A stretch of 64,000 nt of DNA from Tupaia tana (GCA_026018925.1 JAKSZU010000016.1:29416877-29480876); one strand, 5' to 3'. Shown: positions 11,451 through 23,312, counted from the first letter of the stretch. Translations and numbers: made by a program. The notes: generated from the sequence alone by a model not told the origin.

Positions 11451-12223
11451 TTCCTGAGGAATTACCACGTGTGGAGTATCAAAGTGGATTACTGAAGCAT
11501 ACTTCAGGCAAGCTGAATCTGTACACCATTTAATGATTATAACTTCTCGCCAAGAGAGTCATCATCACATCCTGCATTTACCACATGGGGAAAATGCTGC
11601 TCGCAGAGGTTATATTATTGGCCCACGTTGACAAGCTCATATGTGGAAGGAATGGGGTTAGAAAATGGGTCCATCTGGCTTTGAGCCCACGCTCGTTCCG
11701 TTTCAACACACAGCTTTAATGCCGCATCCAAGGTGGAAACACTAGTTACTAGCCTTGAGATTTATTACAAGCAAGCTGGGATTTTCTCTGGCAGTCTAAG
11801 GAGGACCACCAGCAGTAGGTATACATTACAGAGGGCAATAAATAACGGAATCTTTTTTGTTCTTCACCCTTGTTTTGTGAACAATCCTATACTGCTGTGA
11901 ACTATTTAATAGCTACTACATTTCACCCCAGGTGATTGAATCGATCATTTGGATTCAGTTTATTTATCACCCTGTCAAACTAGAGAACTTTTCTATCCTC
12001 CTTTGATAGAAAGACTATCTGACATAAATGTAAGCACTTACCAGTGTAGTTGTTATTATTATTCCTATTAGTTTGAGCTAATTAGAGTTACTTTTCAATT
12101 CCTACCTAGAAACAAAAAAAATGATTTGTCATAATATGAAAAAAAAAACACCCTTAGGGAAATTATAGTCAATAATGGAGCTAATTTTGGTAAAAGCAAA
12201 AGTAAACAAAAATATAATTCACA
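11450..12223. other. Unassigned DNA
   Basis: No gene. A weak reversed MIR-like piece may lie at 11570-11680 (CATGGGGAAAATGCTGCTCGCAGAGGTTA). The rest shows nothing I recognise. Confidence 0.4.
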
Positions 12224-12474
12224 AAAAGAGGTTTTTGCTATAGGGTGCATGTGCTCACCAGAAAGTCAGAGAGAGACAGAGAAACAGAAAATGAGAAATC
12301 ACCCTCCAGGGGGGATGGCCACACCGCAATCCCTTCTCCTCCATTCTCCTCTCAGGATCTTGGGCACGCACGCACAAGCGCCTGCCGTTAGTTTGAGCCA
12401 CCGGATCCGGGACTCGAACCACAGTCGGCTACATGGAAGTTCAGTGACAGAGCCATTACGCTAACTGCTGGTCC
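12224..12474 (-). mobile_element. tRNA-derived SINE, GCCCTATAG family, fairly young
   Basis: A full-length reverse copy: AGAGGTTTTTGCTATAGGG, ACCCTCCAGGGGGGATGGCC, CACCGCAATCCCTTCTCCTCC, ACGCACGCACAAGCGCCTGCCG, GGATCCGGGACTCGAACCACAG and CTAACTGCTGGTCC. Several CpGs survive (CACGCACGC, ACCGGATCCGG), so it is younger than most copies in the window. Confidence 0.9.
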
Positions 12475-12607
12475 CTTCATATATTTCTAAGAAAAAGATT
12501 TCAGTATGAATGCCACATTGAAGAGAATAACTTGCAAAATTCACATAATTAAATTGCAGAATAACCTTACACTTTTAAAGCATGATAGAGTTAAAACAAT
12601 CCAGGAC

Positions 12608-12700
12608 CTTTGATCACTGAGGAAACTGAGGCCTACAAAGGTAAAATGAATCCCCCAAATTTATACAACCTAGAAGAACAGACCTGGGGACAAAAATGTG
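12608..12700 (-). mobile_element. MIR fragment
   Basis: ATCACTGAGGAAACTGAGGCCTACAAAGG is the antisense of the 'CCTCAGTTTCCTCATCTG' block of MIR. It is followed by the diverged antisense core. Confidence 0.6.
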
Positions 12701-13089
12701 TCATGCTGCTATCTTGAAGTACTTAGTTTTTCATTAAAAATAAAAGGATATAATTATTATGGGAAATACATAGAGGTGAGGTGATTTAAAATGGCTATGA
12801 AGTTCAAGGGCAGGCCTCGATTTTTCTGCATTTTGAAGTTAGTTGGGCTTGGGACACGAATGTGAGAAATTCAAATTTTAATTTGTTGAGTATATTGATA
12901 TATTGATTTCAGATTGGTTTGATTTAACAGATCAATATGTAATGTTGCTGTTCTTTGAAGGTCAAATAACATGGCTATTAAACAGAACAAAACAAAGCAA
13001 AGCAAAAAAAAAAAACCTGTCTTCTTACTATCCTTATGGTGATATATAGAACACCTCTCTGACCAAGAGGTAAAGAATATTGCAGATTT

Positions 13090-13282
13090 GGAGTAAGAAA
13101 GTGGCACAGTGTTAACACAATGCTCTGTGAGGCTAGCACACATGGAAAGGTTCTGGGTTCACATTGAGAGGCCTCTCTGAGCATGCCAGACATCTCTGTC
13201 CAAGAGGCGGGGGTAAAGCACAGTGTGTGGACCCTGTTCAGGTCATTCCCCTTTTTCTCCTACTAATAAAGGAAAAAAAAAT
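13090..13282 (+). mobile_element. tRNA-derived SINE, older 'aataaagg' family
   Basis: The head is AAGAAAGTGGCACAGTGTTAACACAATG, with box B-like GGTTCTGGGTTCACATT. The body is GTAAAGCACAGTGTGTGGACCC and the end is CTAATAAAGGAAAAAAAAATG. It is diverged. Confidence 0.6.
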
Positions 13283-13366
13283 GCTTAAAAATATTGCCAG
13301 TAAGATGTGATTTTTAAATAAATCTTGTGAATTATTTTCAAAATGCATTGGTAGTTCCTGCAATAT

Positions 13367-13442
13367 ATTGGGCTGTCTTGAAAGTCATGACACATTTTTG
13401 CATAGAAAAACACATCATGACTTACTTATCCAATGACCTAAT
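13367..13442. mobile_element. Mariner-like MITE, GTCATGAC type (degraded)
   Basis: TTGGGCTGTCTTGAAAGTCATGAC on the left faces CATCATGACTTACTTATCC on the right around a CATTTTTGCATAGAAAAAC centre. The same palindrome plan occurs at 15256-15400 and 50334-50420. The length of about 75-80 bp resembles MADE1, but the terminal sequence differs. The right arm is eroded. Confidence 0.6.
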
Positions 13443-13968
13443 ATATGCTACTTTAAATTTTCACCACCTTCAGAATTCTCTCTCTCAATGGCACAGGGAG
13501 CTTTCAGGAATTTTTTCATGCTTTATTCCTTGATCCTCTCTAAAATTGTCAACTCTCTTTTTCCATACAAGTAGTGATGTTTTATGCTTTCAAAAATGAG
13601 GGATATATATGTAGAAGTCTTGGACAAGTTTCAAAAATTGACTCACATTTCAAGGTAAATGCTAATTGTTGTACTGTTTGAAATTTCTGGTAGCATTTCC
13701 AGCAATTTAAACATTATTAAAATTAAGTAAGAGCTGAAAATATAGTTGAGAAATGCTGAGGAGTCTTTACCAGCCTCTGATAGAGCATCTCTCTTTCAAT
13801 GGATCCATTTTAGTAGCCACTGCCAATGCCCCTTACAGGACACCAGAGACATTGCTTAGAAAGTCATTCCAGCTTTACTGGATGTCAAAAAACATTTGAC
13901 TTTTTCTTGAGAGATCTATACTCATTTTTATAGACTCAAAAAGTAATGTTTATTAGTAAAACAACAAT

Positions 13969-14236
13969 GGGCTGGCTCTATAGTCTAGTGGTTAAGGGAG
14001 CCAGATTCCATATGGTCAACTGTGCAGTTCGATATCCAGTCCCAGCAACTTGAGAAACACACCAGGGACATGTGTGTGCATGCCCAAAAGCCTGACAGGA
14101 TGGAGAAATGGAGAAGGGAGCATGGTGTGACCATGCCCTATCGTAAGTGGGGGTGCTTTCTCCCTCTTTCTCTCTCTCTCTGTCTCTGTTTCTCTCTGGT
14201 TAACAGATACACTTTCTGGCATTGAAACAAGAAGGA
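13969..14236 (+). mobile_element. tRNA-derived SINE, intermediate family
   Basis: GGGCTGGCTCTATAGTCTAGTGGTTAAGG is a tRNA-like head. GTGTGTGCATGCCCAAAAGCC is the central block and CTTTCTCCCTCTTTCTCTC the CT tract. It ends GATACACTTTCTGGCATTGAAACAAG. It lacks the GCCCTATAG 3' end and has CTTTCTGGCA-type sequence instead. Confidence 0.75.
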
Positions 14237-15123
14237 CAACCACCACCACCACTATCCTTAGGGGAGAGCAGCCACAGACACCTTGGAAAAATGAAAATAG
14301 GAATTTAGGGGCTATTTAGTATTTTGAATTGACTACGGCTAGGTCAAAATCCTTGTTTCTCATAGATACCATTGAATTAAAAGCCATAGAAAAGACAAAA
14401 TACATGACTATCATAATAGATTAAGATTTATGATGAAAGAATCAACTTTGTAGGTAAGATTTTAGCATTTCTATTTTTAGAGTAATAATAGTAAGAGTAA
14501 TATGAACATCCAGAACTAAGAAAGAGAATACCATTTCCTTGTCAGAGGATCCTTGTTTCGGGATGTCTTATCCTGTCAAGTCCCCAAATCTTAGTACTGT
14601 TGTCTATTTTCCAAAGTCAAGACAACAAAGATGTTTATTTTTAAAGAAAGCATAAAGCCTGGTTCTGGCAATACAGTAAGACTGTCTACTCACTTGTACA
14701 AGTAATTATTTTCTAGTCATTATTAGATGGCTAGTTATAGAAAATCAGGTGTCTTTTATGGTTCAGATACAGTAGTAACTTTCTCTGTTGAAACTCATTT
14801 GTTGATGACTTTGAAACATTGAGCTATGAAGTTCTATTCTTAAAAAAGCAAATATTGTTAATTATAAAAGTAACTTGGTTATAAAGGCTTGGCTCTGAGT
14901 CAAAGAGTTGAGAGGAGAAAAGAAAAGGACATTTCTTTGTTTTCAGTTTTTCTATTTAGGCTGTAAGGAAGCTGACTACAGTTTTTAAATTTATTTGAGA
15001 GAACAAGGTTATAAGCTATGCAAATTTTTATGGGCCTACAGGTATTTCCTATCCCTCAGATTCTTTCAAATATTCCTTAACATGCACTTGCCAAAATCTT
15101 ACAATATTAATAATACTGCAGTT

Positions 15124-15258
15124 TTTAAAGAGATTTTTTCTAAAGGGCATGTAGTTCAACAGAGAGACAGAGAGAGACAGAGAGACATAAAGTAGGAAAA
15201 TCACCTCCGAGGGGAATGTCCACACCACAATCCCTTCTTCTCCATTCTCCTCTTGGAA
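15124..15258 (-). mobile_element. Partial tRNA-derived SINE, GCCCTATAG family (tRNA head lost)
   Basis: It carries only the 3' half: TTCTAAAGGGCATGTAG, GAGACAGAGAGAGACAG, CACCTCCGAGGGGAATG, CACAATCCCTTCTTCTCC and CTCTTGGAATTTTG. The homology stops exactly where the mariner-like element begins at about 15256. No SINE sequence resumes on its far side, so the loss of the head was not a simple insertion. Confidence 0.75.
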
Positions 15259-15400
15259 TTTTGAAATGTTAGGTGGTCGGAAAAGTCATGACCATTCTTG
15301 AAATGTTAGGTGGTCGGAAAAGTCATGACCTATTTTTCTGTTTTTCTATGCAAAAATGTGTCATGACTTTTGCAACAACCCAACATTTCAAGAATATTTT
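15256..15400. mobile_element. Mariner-like MITE with its left terminus duplicated in tandem
   Basis: The left terminus CTTGAAATGTTAGGTGGTCGG + AAAAGTCATGACC occurs twice in a row (15260-15292 and 15298-15330). It faces a single right terminus, GTCATGACTTTTGCAACAAC + CCAACATTTCAAGAAT, at 15359-15395. The inverted repeat is at least 33 bp. The centre is TATTTTTCTGTTTTTCTATGC. Confidence 0.75.
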
Positions 15401-15404
15401 CATG

Positions 15405-16625
15405 AACTATACCTTCTCTATCATTGAAACAACCTGTTTAACTGGCAGCAGAGACTTCATGATCCTCTATTTCCAATGTGGATGCTCACTCATTCATTCC
15501 AGAAACCCCAATCCCACAGCACCGCCTAGGCACTGTGCTCTGCCCAGAGACCCAAGAATTCTCCTGAAGTATTGTGATCAGAAGGAATCCAGCTGGGGAG
15601 AACGCTGCTCTCTGGCCCCCCAGTGTGCTAAAATCCACTGTGCTCGGCGATTCTGAAGAGGGCGACGTGCGGTGGCAAGCAGGTGCATAGTTAGATTATC
15701 TACAGGGAATTTAAAAAGATGAAATGTCTGTGGACCAGGAGAAATGCAAAATCTTCATAAAGGTTGAAATTCAATTGAAAAAAAATAGTCATTGTGCTCC
15801 ACTTTCAAAGGATATTGCAAAGGAGGAGAAGAAGCAGCTAAGAAACTGATAAGGGGAATAAGCATTAGTGGGTGTTGAACACTCATGTATTATTTTGTGC
15901 CAAAACTTCCACTTGGTAAACATTAATCAAAGAGAACAAATAGTAGCTTTGAGTTTTACCAATTACTTTTTCCTAAACAGACACTAAATATTTGATGGTT
16001 GGGTATAGATTGCTGTTAAATTCCAAGTGATATTTCAGTGTGGATTAGCAGGGGTAAAATGCATTAAGTATGGGTAAACAAATGATTAATATTTCAAGCT
16101 AGATCTATTTGGCTACTTCTAAAGATTGACCTCAGCCTACTTCAAAATTTCGGTCCAAACCTAGGATTTGGCTTCTTTCCCCAAATGCACAGGAATAACT
16201 TTTCATCAGATGCAGTTGTTTGTGACATTAAAGTTCTGAATTTAAAATAAGAATATTCTTTTAAAAACACATAAAATGCAAATGTTTATAGTCTCTGAGC
16301 AGAAGCTGCAATCTGTGAGACTGCTTTCCCCACACTAAATTGACTAAAACATTACCTGTCTAACATGGCTTAATTATTTTATTAATTTGTGTTATGAGGC
16401 AGAACATTTTGTTTTTTACATCCAGTGGGGTTTTAAATAATAGTTTTCAGACTTGCATTAATTTTCTTTCCCAACTGGTTTTCCGAAGATTTTATTTCTG
16501 CTTGCTTTATTATGCATTATATTAATCGGGGGCTGAAGTGGGAGGAATAGGCTTGTGACTTTAGCTCAGGCAAGTGTAGCCAGGTTACAAGTGATAGAGG
16601 CTCATCAAGATTATTTGGGTCCAGA
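15405..16625. other. Unassigned DNA
   Basis: 15480-15690 is relatively GC-rich, with an open frame on the plus strand (15273-15656) that starts inside the MITE and has no resemblance I can name. The rest is AT-rich with no repeat or gene recognised. Confidence 0.4.
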
Positions 16626-16631
16626 TCAATT

Positions 16632-16795
16632 GACTACACATATGGAGAGAAAGAGAGAGACAGAGACAGAGACAGAGAAAGAAGCCCTCATGGGGAGATG
16701 GTCACACCATGCTCTCTTCTCCTCCACTCCCCCTCCTGTCAGGATTTTGGATACACATGTGCACGTGCCTGCCATGTTTCTCAGGCCCAGGTTAC
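16632..16795 (-). mobile_element. Partial tRNA-derived SINE, intermediate family
   Basis: It shows a GAGAGAGACAGAGACAGAGAC block, CATGGGGAGATGGTCACACC, CTCCTCCACTCCCC, TGTCAGGATTTTGGATACAC and GTGCCTGCCATGTTTCTC. The tRNA-like head beyond 16795 is missing. Confidence 0.65.
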
Positions 16796-16849
16796 TTTGA
16801 ATAAAGAGATTTAGATAGGCAGACCTCAATGACACCCTTTAGCTTCTCA

Positions 16850-16985
16850 TATGAGGGCATTAAGAAAGTTTGTGGAGAAATGGAATTCCAATATGAGTTT
16901 GTTTTGGTACGAAAATAAAATCCATGCCTAGCTGATTCATAAAATGTTCCAGAAAATTTTTGTAGATGTTGCATATTCTCTCCAA
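16850..16985. mobile_element. Mariner-like MITE, TTCAAAAAGTTCATGG type
   Basis: GGCATTAAGAAAGTTTGTGG and AAATGGAATTCCAATATGAG on the left, then AGTTTGTTTTGGTACGAAAATA, and on the right ATTCATAAAATGTTCCAG with AAAATTTTTGTAGATG. The same element is clearer at 34090-34232, 41595-41750 and 43100-43240. Confidence 0.6.
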
Positions 16986-18425
16986 ATTTCTTTCTCTGTA
17001 TGTTTAACCAGGAACATCCAGTCAACAATCGCTATGTGCCATGATGATCTAATGCTTGGTGTTACCACTTTCTTCTAAGATTCTGGCTCCCTGGATTGTG
17101 TGCCATTGGGCCTCCTGACATGGAACAGGTAAAGGTGAAGAAATGAATTAGCAAAGGGGTCCAGTATCTAAATAAGATATCCTCTTGTTTGTTAGATGCT
17201 TTATAGAAGTGACCTCATGCAATAATTTACATTATCTTTTTGTGGGGTCCCCCAAGGGGGTGCTGGCAATGAGGGCTATCTTGAAGCGGCTTAAAAAGCA
17301 AAGGGAAAAGAGGCAAATTAATAGTAGGCAGAGAGATGCAAGTCAAAGTGATGACAGCCCTTTACAGCTGCCTCATAATCTACAGTTAATATAAACATGC
17401 TTTAAAAGTATTTGTAAATGCAATAAGCTATGAGATAAGTAGAATTATCCGTGCCAATAAAGGAGTGTCCTGCCCTATGTCCTACTTAGTGGGAAGGTCA
17501 AACCCAGGGCCTCAGAGCTCCATCTACAATTTAGTCCCCATTCTCACTTTGCCTCACTCTCTTCATGCAAAGGAGCCCAAATTAGCCACATGATTGGGCT
17601 CCATTTTATTCACTTAGGACTGAGTGAGATACCAAGAAATAATGATGTTCAGTCAAATAAAGTGGCTATTAACAAGTCTATAACTGGGACAAATTCCATG
17701 GCTGCCACTGGACTGAAAACAACTGCTTTTGTCCCTTTCAAATTAGGTTATGAATCACTGTACTCTCCACCCCCAATATCAGAATCAATAACTAACATAT
17801 AGAGAGTGCTGACTACATCCTGGATGCTATGCTGTTTTACTTCCATCAAGCTTATAATGACCCCAGAGATTAAAACAACTTGTTCTTCTTTTACAGATTA
17901 AATGATGTGGAGGGTTCATAAAAATATAGACAAGCAAGGGCTCAGAAAGAGGGCCTAAGATGAGCCTAAGGAAATAGACTAAACTTGTTCCGGCTATGGC
18001 CCAAGATAAAGCCCTCCATGGTAAGGTTTGACAACAGGGAAAACAGATGTTCTGGACCTCCTGTGATGCCACCTCTGGCAATTACCTGTGGTTGACAGAT
18101 GCCTTGCATTTCCGAATAAACAACCAGCCCCCTCATCCAGATGTGGCTTGCAAAGTTTATCCTTATCCTCCTCCTATGATTGCTATCACAAAAAGGAGAC
18201 CCTCTCTACCAAAAGGCACAAATCTGAAAACCTGCCCCAGGTATTCTCATCAGGTCTTTCCTAGGCACTCTTGCTTGAGCTCCGATAAACGTAACTTCTG
18301 CTCATGTTCACATTTCTGTCGGGAAAATTCTCTTACCATCCACACACCAGCACTACATACCTCACTGCACACTGCAGAAGAAGCTCAGAGAAGTTAAAAC
18401 CATAGCTAGGTAGTAAGTGCAGGAC
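16985..18425. other. Unassigned DNA with a weak MIR trace
   Basis: At 17780-17905 (GAGTGCTGACTACATCCTGG, AAGCTTATAATGACCCC, TTACAGATTAAATGA) I see a likely reversed MIR or L2 trace. Elsewhere there is no gene. The 116-residue frame at 18047-18397 has no recognisable domain or codon pattern. Confidence 0.4.
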
Positions 18426-18427
18426 TG

Positions 18428-18700
18428 GGGCCAGAAGGTGGCATATTGGTTATGTTGCAGGACTCCCACGTGGCTGACTGCAGTTGCAATCCTGAACCCG
18501 GCATCATGAAACTCACACCGGGTGCCTGTGTGTCCATGCCCAAAATCCTAAGAGGAGAATGGCGAGAAAGGGATGAGAGCAAGGCCATTTTCCCTGGAGG
18601 TGGGAGGTGATTTTTCACATTCTCTCTCATTGTCTCTCTCTGTGTCTCTGGTGAGCACATGTGCCCTATAGGCAAAAATCTCTCTCTCTGGAAAAAAAAA
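18428..18700 (+). mobile_element. tRNA-derived SINE, GCCCTATAG family
   Basis: GGGCCAGAAGGTGGCATATTGGTTATG head, CCCACGTGGCTGACTGCAG, GTGTGTCCATGCCCAAAATCC, CCATTTTCCCTGGAGGTGGG, CT tract, ACATGTGCCCTATAGGCAAA and an A tail. The copy carries small indels. Confidence 0.85.
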
Positions 18701-18704
18701 GTAT

Positions 18705-21437
18705 AGGGCCAGAAAAGGAGTCTTGAAAGTTTGTCTTTAGTGACATTACACAGTCCACAGAATTGAAGAGAGAATGTGGCTACATACCCATACAACACAC
18801 AAAAGCTATAGAAAGCCTCTGGTAAGGAATTATTTGGGAAAAGAAGCTAACTTGGCTTTGCCAGAATCAATGGGAATATATAAATAATTATTTATCTTTA
18901 CTTCTTAAAATGTTTGGGTCGAATAAGTATGAGAAATTGGTGCAGAGAGTACCCGGCTTTGCTATCAGAGGCGTTGCTATTAGACCAGTTCCTTGCCAGA
19001 AAAACTACTGGTCTTACCCTTTCCCTGGGTGTGATGTAGATGCAGCAGCAACAGCTGCACAAGGCATGGTGTTTAGTGGCCTAACTTTGGTTGGCTTCTT
19101 GGTGGAGGCCTCGTAGTGCTGCCCCGGTGTCAGCCAAACTTGTTAGCAAGCATATGGTGAGCCTCCCATACAGCTGTTTTTCTTCAGATGAATTGAGGGA
19201 GAAAAACAAACCCGACAGTTCCCCTGAGCCAGGAACGCTTGAGTTCGTGTGTGATGATGACTGGGCTTGCACGCTGTTAGCACTCCAGTTCTGTGTGTAC
19301 ACTCAACGCTGTGTTAATTGTGCAAACACAGTAGAGCAGAGCTGCCCCTGCTCTGCTGTTGAGGGCCCCACAAACATTACTGGCTAGAGTGCAGGTTCTA
19401 TCCCCTTGGCCTGGCGGGGTCTGAGTGGTGAAGCACACTTCATGACTAGCCCAGTGAAAGAGGGAGCAATGGCAGGAGGAAAGAAGATGAGACCTTCAGG
19501 ACAGTTTAATAGGGATGTGATACTGATTAAGCAATGCACAATGACACGCTGTTTTGTGGGGGCAGCTTCATGATCTGTGCTGTTAGGCACTTATTCTCTA
19601 TCACATAAAAATGATGGGTAGGAAGTTCTAGATGGGTGTAGCAAATGTAGGGAAGTCATTAAAAGGGTAAAAGAGGAGACAGAATAGATGTGTCTTTGGT
19701 TCAAATTTACTAGTGTTGACATCCTGTTAAGAGCAAGACAGCACATACTTTCAAATATGGCTCAGATGTGTTTATTCAAAATCTTAGAAATTTAAAGATT
19801 TATTAAAGAAATTTTAATTAAAAAATGTGTTTTTTGGCCAGAAACCATTTATTGCTAGCTATCTTTTTCAAGAGTTTATTTTCCGTATTCCAGGGAGAAT
19901 AATTATATTTTCTCCTTGTTTTTAACACCAAATATAAAGTTAAATTTTAAATAAATGGATATTGTTGCTGGGGTGTAAAAAATTACAGTTCATGATTTTG
20001 ACAGTATAATCTTATTAGGAAACAGGATTGTGACATTATTTTAATCATTTCTAATAATTTAGGGTGAGTGTGAAGAATGCTCTCCTAGAAAATTAATAAC
20101 CACAAAGACACTAATAGAAACCTGAGAAAAGCATTTACCTTTGAGGGGATTGGGGAAAAATCTTCTGGGCAGTACATGTTTTCCTGGGTCAGGGAGAATA
20201 TCATTATTCCTGCCCTCTTCCTCCAAAATGACCCTGACTCTCCCATTTCTGCTTTTTATTTTTTGTTCATTTAAATCATCTCATAAAGTGGTGATATGTT
20301 CTTCGTACATTTTCTTATAGGTCAAAATGTGACTTAAAAGGCAATGAAGAGCTATGTCTCCTCATTTGGGAGGTACGAGGTTAACTATTTTACACATAAA
20401 ATGTTTCATTTCCACTTACACAAAGGGAGAGAACTAAATATAAATTTTTTTTTTATATAATGGGCTGAAATGTTATTTTATGAGTAAAAGTAATGGCCTA
20501 TAAAGTAGTTTAAAAAGCCATTCAAGAGGCTGTTTTGATTAGGTGCCTTTATTTGACTAAGATACATTATTTTCTTAATAAGTTTCACTGTCTTTGGTGA
20601 CTCCTCTTCTCAAAGTTAAAAAAAAAAAAAAGAGTAAATTAAAGGTACATCCTAGTGCATTAAAAATGTTCCAATGGCAGGACACAAATTATTTTATTAC
20701 CACACCAACTGAGCCACTGATACTTCACAATTCATGAACAAATTTTCCATTACTATAGAGTCATGCTTTTATTGACTGTTATAAAATCACCATTTGTATC
20801 TTTTTCATCCTGCTGTGTTTCTATTTTATTGGAAAAGTTCTGTAACAGGTATAACATCAGCTCAGATTACCAAGAAATCTATAAAATAGCTTCCTGCTAC
20901 TACCTTTGGTACAGATTGAAAGAATACATTATGGTCCCACTGAGTCCCTGATAAAAACTGATTCACATGCCCGTATGATTTATCCTTAACTGTTACACAT
21001 TTGTGCTTTATCTGCCCTGTTAAATTATGGGAGGATTTCACTAGTATTGATTAGCTATGTCAGACATAATTAAAGCATCTGGGTCGCGAAATTTAGGCAC
21101 AAACAAACTATGTTGCAGGGAATAAAAATGTTCCAACAATAGACTATCTTTGCCAATGCTTCAGTTGAAATTGGCAGTCTGGGTTTTTGTTTCTGATGCT
21201 AAGACATAGTGAGCACCAGGAGTTAGACTAAAAGTGAGGAAAAGAGCATAACCATAAACCGAAAATAGCATTGAACACTTTGATTTTATGGTTACACGTC
21301 CAAAAAAAATAAACAATTGGTTTTTAAACAATTAGTTTCAACAATTCTTTTTTTTTCTTTTTACAAATAATAAGATGCATTATATGTTAGAATTTTCAAG
21401 AACCATTTGGCCTGCATCTTTTGATTATTAACAAAAC
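18705..21437. other. Unassigned DNA; less AT-rich block at 18900-19560
   Basis: Between 18905 and 19560 the sequence is richer in G+C and repeat-free by eye, with overlapping 68-98 residue frames on both strands. I could not match any to a protein or any stretch to a known repeat. It could be a diverged LTR, unique sequence or a distant pseudogene. From 19600 onward the DNA is AT-rich with short A/T runs (for example 20615-20632). Confidence 0.35.
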
Positions 21438-21439
21438 AC

Positions 21440-21521
21440 GCTTTCTGTCTCTGTCTCTCTCTCAATCTTTCTGGTGAGCGCACGTGCCCTATAGCAAAAA
21501 CCTTTCCAAAATAAAAAAAAG
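21440..21521 (+). mobile_element. 5'-truncated SINE, GCCCTATAG family
   Basis: Only the 3' end is present: GCTTTCTGTCTCTGTCTCTC, GTGAGCGCACGTGCCCTATA, GCAAAAACCTTTCC and a short A-rich tail. The retained GCGCACGTG suggests it is not old. Confidence 0.8.
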
Positions 21522-21624
21522 AACACAGCATCATCAACTTGAAAATTCAAGGACACCCTAAATGCTGAGCAAAGGAATTATGACCAGAACTTATTTTATA
21601 AGATGCAATTTGATTGTCTAGTTT

Positions 21625-21913
21625 ATGGGCTGGATGCTGGGCTGCTGAAAATTCTACAGGGGACTGGCTTTTTGGTACGGTGGTAACATGCTGCTCAGGT
21701 GAACTGGATCCATATTGGAAGATCACGAGCTTGGTTCTTTGGTCCATCTATACATGTTGGACGCGTGCGCCCATGATCCTAGGTGACTGGGAAGGCTGGG
21801 TAGAAGAAGATCATGACAATGAGATTCTATTGAGGATGCTCCTCTTTCTCTTTCTCTCTTTCTCTTTCTCTTTCTCTTTTTCTCTCTCATGAAGGAAATA
21901 AACTAAAAAAAAA
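21625..21913 (+). mobile_element. tRNA-derived SINE, older 'ggaaataaa' family
   Basis: GGTACGGTGGTAACATGCTG is a tRNA-like head, followed by AGGTGAACTGGATCC, ATTCTATTGAGGATGCTCC, a TTTCTC repeat and the 3' end GAAGGAAATAAACTAAAAAAAAA. The 'ATTCTATTGAGGATGC' piece matches 'GACTCTGTTGGGGATGCC' in the copy at 206-432. The 5' limit is uncertain and may be nearer 21660. Confidence 0.6.
21838..21892. repeat. (TTTCTC)n simple repeat inside a SINE
   Basis: An expanded pyrimidine tract of the SINE body. Confidence 0.9.
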
Positions 21914-23091
21914 ATCTATGGAAAGAGTGTGAAACATTATTTTTCACAGTTACTGAAATAATAAAGCTTTCATTTTATCTCCTTCATGACTTTTGATTAA
22001 CTATATTCACTACTGGTGTACTGTTTTATATCATGGTTTTGGTCTTTAAAATGATCCATGAAGTTCTCAAAATGTTAACTTACTTTCCAATTGACTCCCT
22101 TAATGATTTCAGAGATGCTTTATTTTTATTTCTGATAACTCTTCAATTGGTTATGGCTTCTAGAATTTGAACTTTAAATCTCCTTCTTTCTGTCACCTAG
22201 GTCCAATAATAATCTCTAAGCAAACACTTAAAAACACAAGAGAGTTCTTTATAAAGTCATTCAGTGATGAATCTTTTGTATAGTAGAAATAAACCCCTTT
22301 TAAAATAGAAAGTCTTGCCAGTAAATTTATTTATTTTTAAGACGTAAGTCTCCTTAAATGTGCATGTTTGTTTGGGGAAGGGATGAGAAGACAGAGGGTA
22401 CACAGAAGATCTAAGACAACCTTATTATTTGTTAATTTCAATATAAGCATGCAAATGCAAAAAGGAAGCATTTAACCCTGCCCACTTTTATAATTTGGAG
22501 AAGTTATTTTCTGTATGATTAAAAGATATCCCTTGTAAGGAATTCATCAAAAATCCCTTGTCCCTCTAATGCTGAGATGATGGCAATTCTGTCAACATGT
22601 CATTGGGGCATATATAACTTTCTTTTATTGTGTCAGCCCACAGGCACTCTTGATCTCAATCGGTGTGAATCGCATTTAATTGCCCAACTGTGGAAAGATG
22701 CAAGGTACAGTCTGTGATTTTTTTTTTTTCCTAGTTCACACTTTTTTTTTTTCTGCTTAAAGTCAAACATGACTAGCCAGCAGGCCTCTCTAATTCTGAT
22801 GGCTAGTCTCTAATTAGTTATAATTCAGTACAATCCTGCCTTATATTCCGGGTCTGTTTTAGCCATTGTACTGCATTTCTTTACTTTTCTGAATGATGAT
22901 TTCTTTTACCAGGGAAGATGCTGATGACGTTGGCAACAACAAAGTAAGGATCTAAAAAGTAATAGTTGTATAAATGTGAACCATGACCTTCAGAAAGTTT
23001 CTGTGATTTAAATACTTTACTTGAGGAGAAGTTCATATTTTCTAGGGGTCGAAAATATCTCATATTTTTAGGGGTTACTTCAAAAAAGTTA
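21914..23091. other. Unassigned AT-rich DNA
   Basis: No repeat or gene recognised. Short T runs lie at 22719-22730 and 22742-22752. Confidence 0.45.
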
Positions 23092-23312
23092 ATTTATTTC
23101 TTCTGTGAGTGAGACAGACATAGAGAGAGAGGAAGGGAGGAAGAGAGAGAGCACTTCCAATAGCCTACTTCTAGTGTTCTGATCTGTGCTACCCTGTAGC
23201 CAGCCCAGGATGATTGGTGAACACATGACTGACCTACTCAGAGCCTTCTCATGTGGGATTGCCTCACAGTGCATCAAATTTTACTGCCGTGCCTCTGCCT
23301 CGCCCCTGGGGG
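23092..23312 (-). mobile_element. tRNA-derived SINE, older family
   Basis: In reverse: GGGGCGAGGCAGAGGCACGG, then a body and a CT tract (antisense GAGAGAGAGGAAGGGAGGAAG), ending AGAAGAAATAAATTAAC. It belongs with the 'aataaa' family. Confidence 0.6.

Noticed and set aside
15273-15656. 127-codon frame starting in a MITE
   Set aside because: It begins inside the palindromic element and runs into unique DNA; no similarity to a transposase or other protein.
18047-18397. 116-codon frame
   Set aside because: No recognised domain, no codon bias visible, and no exon boundaries.
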